A stretch of DNA of 40,932 nucleotides from Roseiflexus sp. (GCA_025062325.1 JANXAL010000010.1:1-40932); one strand, 5' to 3'; shown: positions 31,409 through 39,662, numbered from the stretch's first letter. The notes: generated by a model from the sequence alone, not told the origin. Program-made: numbers and translations.

Positions 31409-32665
31409 ATGCTGCAAGGATCTGCAATCACCGGAATGAACTGCGCTATGTGGCTTCCTCCTGATCAGTACCCAAAACTGCGCGCCATCGATATTCGCCA
31501 GATCGTGCACGATGGTCAGCCATCGTTGCTGTTGCGCGATCCGCTCCAGATTTCGGACCGCTTCCTGGTGATTTCCCAGGGACTTGGTCCGGCATTGCTC
31601 TTCTGCGATGGAAAGCACCATCGCGTGACGATCGCGGGGAAACTGCGTTCGATGCTTGGCATGCCGGTTGACGTTGCGCTGATCAATCGCCTGGTCGATG
31701 CGCTCGATGAAGCGTTCCTGCTCGACAATCTGCGCTTCAGGGCGGAACACGCGCGGGCGCTTGCCCGCTATCGCGCAGCGCCGTTTCGCCCGCCAGCGCT
31801 GGCAGGGCAGTCATACCCGGCAGATGCCGCAGAACTCCGGCGGTTGCTTGATGGCTTCGTCGCAGCGGTCGGTCCGGTCGCACCAGCGCCGCCAACCGGT
31901 CGCGGCATCCTCAGCCCGCACATCGACTACGCTCGCGGCGGTCGGGTGTATGCGCAGGTCTGGCAGCGCGCAGCGGAGATGGCGCGTGCGGCTGAGGTCG
32001 TCATTCTGATCGGCACTGATCATTACAGCCCCGAACCAGTGACGCTGACGCGCCAGAAGTATGCAACGCCTTTTGGCGTTTTGCCGACTGACGCGGCAGT
32101 CGTCGATGAACTGGCGGCGGCGATCGGCGAAGATGCCGCCTTCGCTGGCGAGCTGTACCACCGTGTTGAACACTCGCTTGAACTGGTGACAGTGTGGTTG
32201 CAATACATTCGCGGGGACGTTCCCTGTCCGGTCATTCCAATCCTGGTAGGATCGTTCGCACGCTACATGGACGGCAGCGATCCGGCGACCGATCCGCGAC
32301 TCGAGGCGCTGATTTCGACATTGCGTCGAGTTGTCGCTTCCCGGCGCGCGCTGGTGGTGATCTCCGGCGATATGTCGCATGTCGGCCCGGCATTCGGCGG
32401 CGCGCCGCTGAGCGATGCCGATAAAGAAGCGTTGCGTCGCTCCGACGATCTGGTGATCGACCGCATGCGCGCCGGCGACGCCGCCGGGTTCTTCCGTGTC
32501 GTCGCCGACACCGGTGACCGCCAGAATATCTGCGGGCTGCCGCCGACGTACCTGGCGCTACGCCTGATGGACGCCGTCGAGGGTGAGTTAGTCGGGTATG
32601 CGCAGTGCCCGGCGGACGACGAGGGAACATCAGTAGTATCGATCTGCGGGATGGTGTTTGGGTGA
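31409..32665 (+). CDS. Memo-family protein (AmmeMemoRadiSam system protein B)
   Basis: Up to 418 residues. The C-terminal part (about 125-418) is the Memo domain: PPALAGQSYPADAAELRRLL, GILSPHIDYARGG with H171, ILIGTDHYSPEP with H205, and VVISGDMSHVGPAFGG. Memo resembles extradiol dioxygenases and lies in an uncharacterised system with AMMECR1 and a radical SAM protein; neither partner is in this window. The first about 120 residues (LRAIDIRQIVHDGQPSLLLR, DPLQISDRFLVISQG) are an extra domain of unknown role. The start is not certain: ATG 31409, 31436 or 31448, none with a strong ribosome binding site. The stop lies in a GAGGCAGGAGG repeat. Confidence 0.85.
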   Translation: MLQGSAITGMNCAMWLPPDQYPKLRAIDIRQIVHDGQPSLLLRDPLQISDRFLVISQGLGPALLFCDGKHHRVTIAGKLRSMLGMPVDVALINRLVDALDEAFLLDNLRFRAEHARALARYRAAPFRPPALAGQSYPADAAELRRLLDGFVAAVGPVAPAPPTGRGILSPHIDYARGGRVYAQVWQRAAEMARAAEVVILIGTDHYSPEPVTLTRQKYATPFGVLPTDAAVVDELAAAIGEDAAFAGELYHRVEHSLELVTVWLQYIRGDVPCPVIPILVGSFARYMDGSDPATDPRLEALISTLRRVVASRRALVVISGDMSHVGPAFGGAPLSDADKEALRRSDDLVIDRMRAGDAAGFFRVVADTGDRQNICGLPPTYLALRLMDAVEGELVGYAQCPADDEGTSVVSICGMVFG

Positions 32666-32920
32666 GAGGCAGGAGGCGTGAGGCAGGAGGCGTGAGGCAA
32701 GAGACAAGAGGCGAGCGGCACGAGGCGTGAGCGGGAAGGCGCGAGCAAGGGGCGCGCATTCGTTTATCCGCTGCCCTATTCGTTGACCAGTTCATTCATT
32801 TATTCGCTGCCCCATTCGTTGACCGGCGAAACAGGTATGAGGCAAGAGATGAGGGGTTCCAGAAAGCAAGTGAAAGGCGGCGTGTGCAACGGCAGGAAGA
32901 ATGAACGTGATAAGGTTATG
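32666..32920. repeat. Two-block low-complexity repeat
   Basis: GAGGCAGGAGGCGTGAGGC units (to about 32750) are followed by GGCGCGCATTCG and then TTCGTTTATCCGCTGCCC, TATTCGTTGACCAG and TTCGCTGCCCCATTCGTTG units. Same order as at 14630-14875. The stop codon TGA of the Memo gene touches the first unit. No gene is seen up to 32974. Confidence 0.8.
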
Positions 32921-32960
32921 CTAACCCATAACCCCTAACCCCTATCCCCTATCCCCTATC
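32921..32960. repeat. CCCCTAACCCC / CCCCTATCCCCT tract before a start
   Basis: CTAACCCATAACCCCTAACC followed by CCTATCCCCTATCCCCTATC. It lies 14 bases before the ATG of the SH3 lipoprotein, whose ribosome binding site (ACAGGAG) sits between. Confidence 0.8.
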
Positions 32961-32974
32961 GTCAGACAGGAGTC

Positions 32975-33745
32975 ATGCGCAACACATGGCACATCACATG
33001 GATCATTGCCCTCCTTCTGGCACTCGCAGGATGTGGCGGCATACCGCTGCCCGGCATCGGCGGCGCGCCGACGGCAGTTGAGCAACCGACGCCTCCCCCC
33101 AATACCGACACACCGACTCCTCCTCCGACCAATACCGCTGCGCCGCAGCTTTCGCCTGAGACGACGCCGACTGTCGCAACAACATCGGTTGCTGCGGCGC
33201 CTTCGCTCACAACGCCAGCGCCTGAGCCGACAACTGTGACGCCGACGCCTGTGCCGACTGCAACCGCAGCCACGCCAACCGACACTCCTGGACCGACGGA
33301 AGAGCCGCTGTACCTGCAACCGTCGCCAATCCCCGGCCTGCCAACCGCGCCGCCGCCGACCAACACGCCAACTCCAAGTGCAACGCCGACCCCGACGCCT
33401 GTGGCTTCACCGACGCCGGACGCCAGCATACCGCCAACGCCGACGCCAACCCCCACCTATCCGCCCGTGCCGATTGTGTCGTCGTTACGCGGAACAGTGG
33501 CAAATCCCGGCAATGTGCGCGCCGATCCGAATGTGAGAGCAACCCCCATCGACCGCGTGAATCAAGGTGAAGAAGTGCAACTGCTGGGACGAAGCGCCAA
33601 TGGCCGCTGGTACCTAGTGCTGACTGTCCGCGGCGTGACTGGCTGGGTTAGCGCCACGCTTCTGAATGTGCCGCCGGAGACCGCAGCGCTGGTGCCGGTC
33701 AACCCCGACATTGCTCTGCCGACGCCGCCCGGCGGCACACCGTAG
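32975..33745 (+). CDS. Lipoprotein with Pro/Thr linker and SH3-like domain
   Basis: 256 residues. Signal ending LALAGC with lipid-bearing C20; then about 140 residues of Thr/Pro-rich linker (TPTPPPTNTAAP, PTPTPVASPTPD) and a C-terminal bacterial SH3 domain (about 168-232: RGTVANPGNVRADPNVRATP, DRVNQGEEVQLLGRSANGRW, VRGVTGWVSATLL). SH3b domains of this kind bind cell-wall or surface glycans. The ATG has ACAGGAG upstream. The long linker is like those of the lipoproteins at 20295 and 38718. Confidence 0.87.
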   Translation: MRNTWHITWIIALLLALAGCGGIPLPGIGGAPTAVEQPTPPPNTDTPTPPPTNTAAPQLSPETTPTVATTSVAAAPSLTTPAPEPTTVTPTPVPTATAATPTDTPGPTEEPLYLQPSPIPGLPTAPPPTNTPTPSATPTPTPVASPTPDASIPPTPTPTPTYPPVPIVSSLRGTVANPGNVRADPNVRATPIDRVNQGEEVQLLGRSANGRWYLVLTVRGVTGWVSATLLNVPPETAALVPVNPDIALPTPPGGTP

Positions 33746-33764
33746 AAGGACTTCCTAGACAGCA

Positions 33765-35234
33765 TCACGTCGTTATCGCCAGTTCCGGGCGAACTGTCTC
33801 ATATTTTTTGGCGTAGTCGCTCATTCCCTGGGGCGCAATATCGACGACATTGGCGTACCCCAGGCGTTTCAGCAGACTGGCGACGGCGCTGGCGCGGGTT
33901 CCGCTCTCACAAACAATAACGATAGTGCGGTCGGCGGGCAGTTCGCGCCATCGCTGCCTGATCTCACTGAGTGCAATCAGGCGCACGTCGGCGGTATCGC
34001 CGGGGATCACGCCTTTCTCCCATTCAAACGGCTCGCGCACGTCTAGAATGACTGCCTCGCGGGTGAGGGCGTAGCGATGAAGCGCCTCCAGATCGCCAAT
34101 CGCGATCCGCTCAACCGGCAGGCCGCTTATCAGCCAGGCATCAACTGGCTCCTGGACATACCCGGCGACGGTAAATCCTTCTGCGCTGAACAGGTGCGCG
34201 GTTTCCTGCGCCAGCAGCGGAACGTCACTGATAAACATCAGCGGCGTATCGGCGCCAAGCAGCATCCTGGCGCGCTCTACCATATTACTCTTGTTGAACG
34301 TAATGTTGATCGCGCCAGCCGGATGACCAGCAGCAAACGCCAGCGCTGGTCGCAGATCGATCAGGATCGCGCCGCTCTGCATCGCGTCATACGCCTGCTG
34401 AACGGAGAGTGCTGGCATATCGGCGCGCAGGTGGCGGCGGTGGTGGATTACCGGGCGAGTCGCTTCGGCGGGAAGCGGCAGAACGCCGCGATTCGTATTG
34501 CGGTGGATGAGCACTGACTCGACCGCTTCACGCGGCACAACACCGCTGAGTTCAGCAAATTCCTGCGCGTTGCGCGCCTGTAACATCCAATTGAAGCGTC
34601 GCTCGAACCCGATGGTGCTGATCGGCTTGCCGCTCATCTGCTTGCCGCCGCACGCCGAACCGCCGTAGTGCGCCGGATAGATTTCGCAGTAATCCGGCAG
34701 TTCCAGCAGTCGCTGAAGGCTGTTGAACATCACCTCGGGTCCGGTCAGCGGCAGGTTGACCAGATCGGTGCGCGCCACATCATTAACAAAGAGCGAGTCG
34801 CCGGTCAGGACCATCCAGGGCTGATCGGAGCGCGGCGTGTCGATGACGGCATACGCCATGTGCTCCGGCGTGTGTCCGGGAGTATGGATCGCCCGCAAAA
34901 TAATGTTGCCGATCCGAATCTCATCGCCGTCGCGCACGCGCGTATGCGGGTAGTGAACCGACGCGCCGGTGATCTCGTTCTCGATATCATCCCGACTCGG
35001 CGCATAGATCGTTGCGCCGGTCAACGCTGCCAGCGCCCGCCCGGTTGAGAAATAGTCAGCATGAAAGTGGGTCTCAACAATCGCGGTAATGCGCAACCCT
35101 TTGTCGGCAGCCGCCATCAGATACTCCTCAGGCGGCAGACCCGGATCAACCACGGCGCTCTCACCGGTTTGCACGCATCCAATCAGGTACGATGCCGCTG
35201 AAACCGCCTCATTGAGGAATTGACGAAAGATCAT
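33765..35234 (-). CDS. Persulfide dioxygenase-like MBL hydrolase fused to two rhodanese domains
   Basis: 489 residues in three parts. MBL domain (about 1-245): ETHFHADYFSTG with H56, H58, D60; HTPGHTPEH with H121; LTGDSLF with D146; PAHYGGS. This fits ETHE1-like persulfide dioxygenases, which turn glutathione or protein persulfide into sulfite using one iron. The last His of the common HxHxDH is Tyr (Y61). Rhodanese 1 (about 275-375) has Ser in place of the catalytic Cys (FISDVP). Rhodanese 2 (about 385-480) has C442 (IVCESGTRAS) and would make thiosulfate from sulfite and persulfide. Starts 18 bases after the sulfide:quinone oxidoreductase, with AGGAGG upstream. Third gene of the sulfide operon. 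Confidence 0.92.
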   Translation of the reverse strand: MIFRQFLNEAVSAASYLIGCVQTGESAVVDPGLPPEEYLMAAADKGLRITAIVETHFHADYFSTGRALAALTGATIYAPSRDDIENEITGASVHYPHTRVRDGDEIRIGNIILRAIHTPGHTPEHMAYAVIDTPRSDQPWMVLTGDSLFVNDVARTDLVNLPLTGPEVMFNSLQRLLELPDYCEIYPAHYGGSACGGKQMSGKPISTIGFERRFNWMLQARNAQEFAELSGVVPREAVESVLIHRNTNRGVLPLPAEATRPVIHHRRHLRADMPALSVQQAYDAMQSGAILIDLRPALAFAAGHPAGAINITFNKSNMVERARMLLGADTPLMFISDVPLLAQETAHLFSAEGFTVAGYVQEPVDAWLISGLPVERIAIGDLEALHRYALTREAVILDVREPFEWEKGVIPGDTADVRLIALSEIRQRWRELPADRTIVIVCESGTRASAVASLLKRLGYANVVDIAPQGMSDYAKKYETVRPELAITT

Positions 35235-35252
35235 GACATCCTCCTTGACACC

Positions 35253-36443
35253 CTACATGCGTCCGCGCAGCATGCCGTTCCAATACATCGCAGGCAGGCC
35301 ATAGGCCTTCAGTGCATACATGCTATAGCGCTCGCGCGATTGATCGAAGGGGAACGACTCCTTCGGCGTCAACTGGTAGTCGAACTCCGCCAGGATCAGG
35401 CTGCCATAGCCGGTCACCAGCGGGCAGGACGTGTACCCGTCATACACGGCCTCGAGCGGTCGTCCTTCCATCGCGGCAACAAGGTTTTCCACTACAACCG
35501 GCGCCTGCTTGCGGATAGCCGCGCCGGTTTTCGACGTCGGCAGGTTGCTGCAGTCGCCAAGGGCGAACACATTCGGATAGCGCACGTGCTGCAACGAGAA
35601 TTGATCGACCTCCACCCACCCGGTCGAAGCCGCCAGCTTGCTCTGCTTGATGACATCCGGGCTGCTCATCGGCGGCGTGACGTGGATCATATCATAGCGG
35701 ACCGTGACTCGTTCGCCGCTGACGAGGTTCTGGAAGACCGCCTCCTTCTGGCGATGGTTGATCTCGACCAGTTCATGCTGGAAGTGCGCTTCGATCCCTT
35801 TGCGCCGGTACACATTCGTCAGAGCGTCAGCATATTTTTTGACCGAGAAGATAGTGGCAGAGCCGGAGAAGAACTTGATGGTCGACCTATCGCGCACACC
35901 GGCGCGGCGGAAGTAATCGTCCGCAAGATAGGCGATCTTCTGCGGCGCGCCGCCGCACTTAATCGGCGTCGAGGGTTGCGTAAACACTGCCACGCCGCCC
36001 TTGAACGAACGGATATTCTCCCACGTGCGATCAACTGTGTCATACGAATAGTTGCTGCACACGCCGTTGCGTTCCGCCAGCGCTTCGCGCAGCCCTTTCA
36101 CTTTGTCCCAGTCAATCTGAATGCCGAGCGCCACCACCAGATACTCGTAGGTGAGCGAATCGCCATTCCTGAGCACGACCCGATTCTGGTCCGGTTCAAA
36201 GGCGCTGACATACTCCTGAATCCAGGTCACGCCAGGGGGAATGAAATCCGCCTCATTGCGCACTGACTCCTCCTTAGGGAAGACGCCGCCGCCGACCAGG
36301 GTCCAGAGCGGCTGGTAGAAGTGGCGGTCGCTCGGTTCGATCAGGGCGATCCGGGACGGGTCGAGAGATTTGACCAGATGAGCGGCGACCGTCAGCCCCG
36401 CCGTGCCGCCGCCAGCAATCACGACAGGATAATGATGCTGCAT
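35253..36443 (-). CDS. sqr: Sulfide:quinone oxidoreductase
   Basis: FAD flavoprotein at the inner face of the membrane that oxidises sulfide and passes electrons to quinone, releasing persulfide or polysulfide. 396 residues: FAD loop VVIAGGGTAGLTVAAHL (residues 7-23), HFYQPLWTLVGGG (41-53), IKCGGAPQKIAYLAD with redox C163, FALGDCSNLPTSKTGAAIRK (293-312) and TSCPLVTGYG with redox C340. C129 (GVCSNYSY) is also present. The spacing and the GGG-T-AG loop suit the type II (human SQOR-like) group. GGAGG precedes the ATG. It lies between a DUF1641 gene (11 bases) and the dioxygenase-rhodanese (18 bases). Confidence 0.95.
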   Translation of the reverse strand: MQHHYPVVIAGGGTAGLTVAAHLVKSLDPSRIALIEPSDRHFYQPLWTLVGGGVFPKEESVRNEADFIPPGVTWIQEYVSAFEPDQNRVVLRNGDSLTYEYLVVALGIQIDWDKVKGLREALAERNGVCSNYSYDTVDRTWENIRSFKGGVAVFTQPSTPIKCGGAPQKIAYLADDYFRRAGVRDRSTIKFFSGSATIFSVKKYADALTNVYRRKGIEAHFQHELVEINHRQKEAVFQNLVSGERVTVRYDMIHVTPPMSSPDVIKQSKLAASTGWVEVDQFSLQHVRYPNVFALGDCSNLPTSKTGAAIRKQAPVVVENLVAAMEGRPLEAVYDGYTSCPLVTGYGSLILAEFDYQLTPKESFPFDQSRERYSMYALKAYGLPAMYWNGMLRGRM

Positions 36444-36454
36444 CGTTGCCTCCT

Positions 36455-37135
36455 TCAGGCGCTAGTTCTACACCGGCTGCCGAACGATTTTGCAAATGCG
36501 AGGAAAAATCCGAGAGCGCGCTGCACGTCGGGATCGCCCAGGGCGCGCAGCAACCCAAACGCCGAAACGGGTCGAACGGTGCAGGCGCTGTCTGCCAGCG
36601 ATTGAGCAGCATTGCTGATCACCGCAACCGCCGAGTCTTCGAGGACGTTGGAGTCGATCAACGCCTTCGCTGCCTTCAATCCTCTGCGCCCCAGATGTTC
36701 GATGTCCACGCCTGCCTCACGCAGACGCATCACCAGGTCATCGCCGGTGTCCACCAGGGTCGCAACCACTCCCGGCGCCTGCTGAACTAATGCGCTGAGC
36801 GTGGGCAGCATCTTGAGCAGTGCATGGAGCGCCTCCATGGACTGCGGCGCCGTCAGTTCGGCGAGGAGACGCAGCGACTCCTTCGCCCGCTCGTCGACGT
36901 CGATGCCGGATTGTTTCAGGTCATGCATCCATCCATCGATCGTGTCGGTCATCATCGCCGCTATGGGCAATCCCTGCTGAACGAGCGCCTCATAGCGGTC
37001 GAGACGCTGTTCTATCCGCTCCAGCCTGGCGAGAATGAGCGCCAGCATCTCGGTCTTGCCATCGCCGTTCGCTGGAAGGCTGCCGTTGCCCGGCGGAGCT
37101 GTCGCGCCTGTCATTGGGGATGTCAGGGTCGTCAT
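36455..37135 (-). CDS. DUF1641 protein of sulfide operon
   Basis: 226 residues, mostly helical. Residues 30-50 (LALILARLERIEQRLDRYEA) form a coiled coil. The rest (LPTLSALVQQAPGVVATLVD, GRRGLKAAKALIDSNVLED, GLLRALGDPDVQRALGFFLA) is the Leu/Ala-rich DUF1641 pattern. Genes of this family are often next to sulfide:quinone oxidoreductase or formate-dehydrogenase-like genes; a direct biochemical role is not established. Here it comes first in the operon, 11 bases before sqr, with AAGGAG upstream of its ATG. It may be a membrane-facing helper for SQR, as inference. Confidence 0.85.
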   Translation of the reverse strand: MTTLTSPMTGATAPPGNGSLPANGDGKTEMLALILARLERIEQRLDRYEALVQQGLPIAAMMTDTIDGWMHDLKQSGIDVDERAKESLRLLAELTAPQSMEALHALLKMLPTLSALVQQAPGVVATLVDTGDDLVMRLREAGVDIEHLGRRGLKAAKALIDSNVLEDSAVAVISNAAQSLADSACTVRPVSAFGLLRALGDPDVQRALGFFLAFAKSFGSRCRTSA

Positions 37136-37480
37136 CGTTCGTGTGCTCCTTCGCGTGATTGACGGACCATCACCGCTTCAACTGCGCCATGGCGCGGTGC
37201 GCCAGCAGCGCCATAGTCGCTCGCATCCGCTGCTCCCGGCGTCTCCTGGCGCATACAGCGCGAGCGATCCCCGCTGCAGCGCAACCGCGTGGATGGCATG
37301 GACAGCGACGGAACCGGGTTGCTGCCGCTCGACAGTCGAGGATCGCTCTGGCAGATCGTTGGTCCATGGCTCTGTGTGCGCGGCGGGATTGTGGTGAAAG
37401 ACAGCACGAAGAATATACCGGAATCTCCCGTTCTCTGGTATACTCTCTTTGATATCGCTGCTATAACCTGAAGTTATGCC
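37136..37480. promoter_or_regulatory. Divergent control region of sulfide operon and LysR gene
   Basis: No gene in 345 bases. On the plus strand a -10-like TATACT is at 37439-37444. TATACC (37414-37419) and GGTATA (37437-37442) are inverted around 17 bases. ATAAC-CTGAA-GTTAT (37463-37477) fits the LysR box T-N11-A. LysR proteins usually control a divergent operon from such a site. Confidence 0.6.
37463..37477. promoter_or_regulatory. LysR-type operator candidate
   Basis: ATAAC-N5-GTTAT, a perfect 5-bp inverted pair ending 3 bases before the LysR ATG. The position suggests autorepression. Confidence 0.55.
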
Positions 37481-38443
37481 ATGCTGACCCTGCACAAGCT
37501 TGAACTGTTCGTCTATGTGGCGCAGGCAGGCAGCATCAGCAAGGCTGCCGACCATTTTCTGACGTCGCAGCCGAACGTAAGCCAGCACATTCAGGACCTG
37601 GAAGCTGAGTTTGGCGAGCAGTTGCTGATCCGTAAGCATCGTGGAATCGAGTTGACGCCCGCCGGAGAAACGCTCCTCCAGTATGCGCAGGAGATCATCA
37701 AATTAGCGGCGGAGGCAAAACTGGCAATCACCAATGTGTCCCGCCTGAGGGCAGGCAATCTGGCGCTTGCGGCAACGCCTGGGGTCGGCATTTATGTGTT
37801 GCCGGAGTGCGTCGAACGTTTCCGCATCCGCTATCCGCAATTCACCATCTCGATCAAGACGAGCACCACATCCGAGGTCATCGACCTGGTCGCCGATAGG
37901 CGGTGCGACGTGGGTTTTATCGAGGGAGAGTTGAACGGCATCCGCCCGCCGCCGCGACTGGGCGTGCTGATCCTGGACAATGTGCAGCAATTTGTGGTGG
38001 TCAGCCAGGCGCACCCGTGGTGGAACGCAACGTCACTGAGCATTCGGGCGCTCGATGACCAGCCGGTGATCCTGCGACAGATCGGCAGCCAGAGTCGCGC
38101 CTGGCTCGACCGGATTCTGAAGGATCAGAACGTCCGTCTCCGGTATGTGGGTGAGTTCGACAACCCTGAGACGATCAAGCGCGCGTTGCTGGCAGGCGGC
38201 GCCTTTGCCATCCTGCCTGCCTATGTGGTGCGTCACGAAGTGGACCTGGGGGTGTTGCGCCTGCTGCCGGTGAACGATTGCGACCTGCAGCGTCAGCTGA
38301 AATTGATCTGGAACAAGGAATGGCCCCTCTCGCCAATCGCCTATGCGTTTTTGCAGCACCTGGCGCAAGAATATCCGGCTATTCGCTCCCTGCTGGACTC
38401 TTCTGGTCGCCGTATGGTGAGGGCTAAACCATCCGCGCGCTAG
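37481..38443 (+). CDS. LysR-family transcriptional regulator
   Basis: 320 residues. N-terminal winged helix (1-60): LHKLELFVYVAQAGSISKAA, HFLTSQPNVSQHIQDLEAEF and GEQLLIRKHRGIELTPAGE. The effector domain (about 90-300) is of the CysB/CysL type (ATPGVGIYVLPECVERFRIR, DVGFIEGEL, AGGAFAILPAYVVRHEV). It is divergent from the sulfide operon, with a LysR-type box between them, so it most likely senses a sulfur metabolite and controls DUF1641-sqr-dioxygenase. No ribosome binding site is clear before the ATG. Confidence 0.93.
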   Translation: MLTLHKLELFVYVAQAGSISKAADHFLTSQPNVSQHIQDLEAEFGEQLLIRKHRGIELTPAGETLLQYAQEIIKLAAEAKLAITNVSRLRAGNLALAATPGVGIYVLPECVERFRIRYPQFTISIKTSTTSEVIDLVADRRCDVGFIEGELNGIRPPPRLGVLILDNVQQFVVVSQAHPWWNATSLSIRALDDQPVILRQIGSQSRAWLDRILKDQNVRLRYVGEFDNPETIKRALLAGGAFAILPAYVVRHEVDLGVLRLLPVNDCDLQRQLKLIWNKEWPLSPIAYAFLQHLAQEYPAIRSLLDSSGRRMVRAKPSAR

Positions 38444-38447
38444 GCGC

Positions 38448-38463
38448 CTGCCGCTTCCGGCAG
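38448..38463 (+). terminator. Short hairpin after the LysR gene
   Basis: CTGCCG-CTTC-CGGCAG, a perfect 6-bp stem with a stable UUCG-like small loop, 5 bases after the LysR stop. No T-run. Terminator or stabilising end hairpin is inferred. Confidence 0.45.
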
Positions 38464-38509
38464 CAAATGGGCGGATCCAGCCGTTAGGCAGCAGCCCTAC
38501 GCTCAACCG

Positions 38510-38635
38510 TCAGGCTGAGCGCACAACGTTCAGGTTCACGTTGATCTTCCTGCCGGTGATGCCGGGCAGGCGCTCATATGAGTTCGGCGGGGGCTGAGTC
38601 TGTTGAAGCTCCCGCCGAACATCAGAAGCGCAACA
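38510..38635 (-). pseudogene. C-terminal gene fragment, family unknown
   Basis: One minus frame reads VRRELQQTQPPPNSYERLPG then ITGRKINVNLNVVRSA and ends at TGA 38510-38512. GC-rich third positions support an old coding use. Upstream of about 38625 the frame loses sense and no start is present. The palindrome at 38582-38620 lies inside it. Confidence 0.3.
38582..38620. repeat. 14-bp-arm palindrome
   Basis: GTTCGGCGGGGGCT (38582-38595) and AGCTCCCGCCGAAC (38607-38620) pair 13 of 14 around 11 bases. It is REP-like, between the convergent LysR and lipoprotein genes, and could end transcription from both. Confidence 0.6.
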
Positions 38636-38717
38636 GTCGCGCCAGGTTGACGGTGATTGGTCTGTTCGCTCCTGGTTCCTGGCTCTCGGTTCTCGGCTCT
38701 CGATGCCTGGTTCCTGT

Positions 38718-39662
38718 TCACGGCGTCGGCGTCAGCTGAATAAGCGACGGCGTCGGCAGAGGACGCGCGTTTGCGGGCGCAACGATCTGGATGTTACTGT
38801 TGAAATCATAGAAGCGGAACAGCATGCTCACCACGGTTGGCTCTGTCTGACCTTGCGCGACGCCGGACAGATCGATAGTCATCTTATGCAGACGGCCGTC
38901 TTCGCAAATAAAGACGCGAATTTCCGCCTGATCGATCTCGCCTGCCTCGAGCAGAGACGGCAAGTTGGCCTGCTGGCTAAAACCGCTCAGCCAGCGCACG
39001 ATGTCCTCCTTGCCACTGGCAAAGACGGAGCAACGCTGACCGTCGAGCGTCTCGAAGCCGCGAGGCGTGAAGCGAGTCGTGTCGAAGCCGCTCTGCCGCA
39101 ACGAAGCCACAATCTGCTCAGGAGAAGTCACGTCAGTTGAGGATGTCTGGGTGGCGGGGAGTTCGTACCAGGCATCGTCGGGCGCGCCGAAGAACAGCGC
39201 CGGACCGCGAATGTACGACTTGCCGTCGACGATCAGAATCTGGGCGCCTTTCGCGGGATCGCCCGATAGGAACGCGCCAAGAAAGCCGCCGATCTCTACA
39301 CGCGAGTTCTCTCCGACGACTTCGCCTTTCATGCTAAGAATTTCGCCCATGCCGTCCGGTGACACGAATGGCATGTCCGCCGCTGACGTGTTTTCGTCCG
39401 TTGGACCCTTCGCCTTGAATAAGAACTCGAAGCGGTATGAGTTCGCCTGGGTGGCGGAACGCAATCCATTCTGAACGACATCAGCGGATGCTGCAGTCGG
39501 AGGTTGTGTCGGCGCAGCGGTCGGCGTCGGCAGCGGCGTCTCCGTCGGACGAGGCGTCGGCGTCGGCGGAACAGGCGTTGGCGTCGGCGCTGCGCCAATG
39601 ATGCCGCATCCGGCGAGCGCAAATGTTAGCGCAGTGAGCAACACAAGATGCTTGATGTTCAT
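38718..39662 (-). CDS. LppX/LprG-like lipoprotein
   Basis: 314 residues. Signal FALAGC with C19; linker of PTPTPVPPTPTPRPTETPLP type (about 26-58); then a beta-rich domain (VVQNGLRSATQANSYRFEFL, MKGEVVGENSRVEIGGFLG, ILIVDGKSYIRGP, FDTTRFTPRGFETLDGQRCS, EIRVFICEDGRLHKMTIDLS). The layout resembles LppX/LprG-type lipoproteins, whose curved sheet carries lipids or aids surface export. Binding partner unknown. Four 10-bp repeats lie 53 bases upstream. C-terminal Pro/Thr residues (PTPSLIQLTPTP) are unusual. Confidence 0.8.
   Translation of the reverse strand: MNIKHLVLLTALTFALAGCGIIGAAPTPTPVPPTPTPRPTETPLPTPTAAPTQPPTAASADVVQNGLRSATQANSYRFEFLFKAKGPTDENTSAADMPFVSPDGMGEILSMKGEVVGENSRVEIGGFLGAFLSGDPAKGAQILIVDGKSYIRGPALFFGAPDDAWYELPATQTSSTDVTSPEQIVASLRQSGFDTTRFTPRGFETLDGQRCSVFASGKEDIVRWLSGFSQQANLPSLLEAGEIDQAEIRVFICEDGRLHKMTIDLSGVAQGQTEPTVVSMLFRFYDFNSNIQIVAPANARPLPTPSLIQLTPTP

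Noticed and set aside
31241-31750. 169-codon minus-strand frame
   Set aside because: Mostly antisense to the Memo gene and the dead aminotransferase; a HicB-like look of its last 20 residues was too weak to support.
35220-36266. 348-codon plus-strand open frame
   Set aside because: Antisense to sulfide:quinone oxidoreductase; no recognisable domain.
37132-37452. Small open frames between the DUF1641 and LysR genes
   Set aside because: No ribosome binding site or family match; the stretch is better read as a divergent control region.
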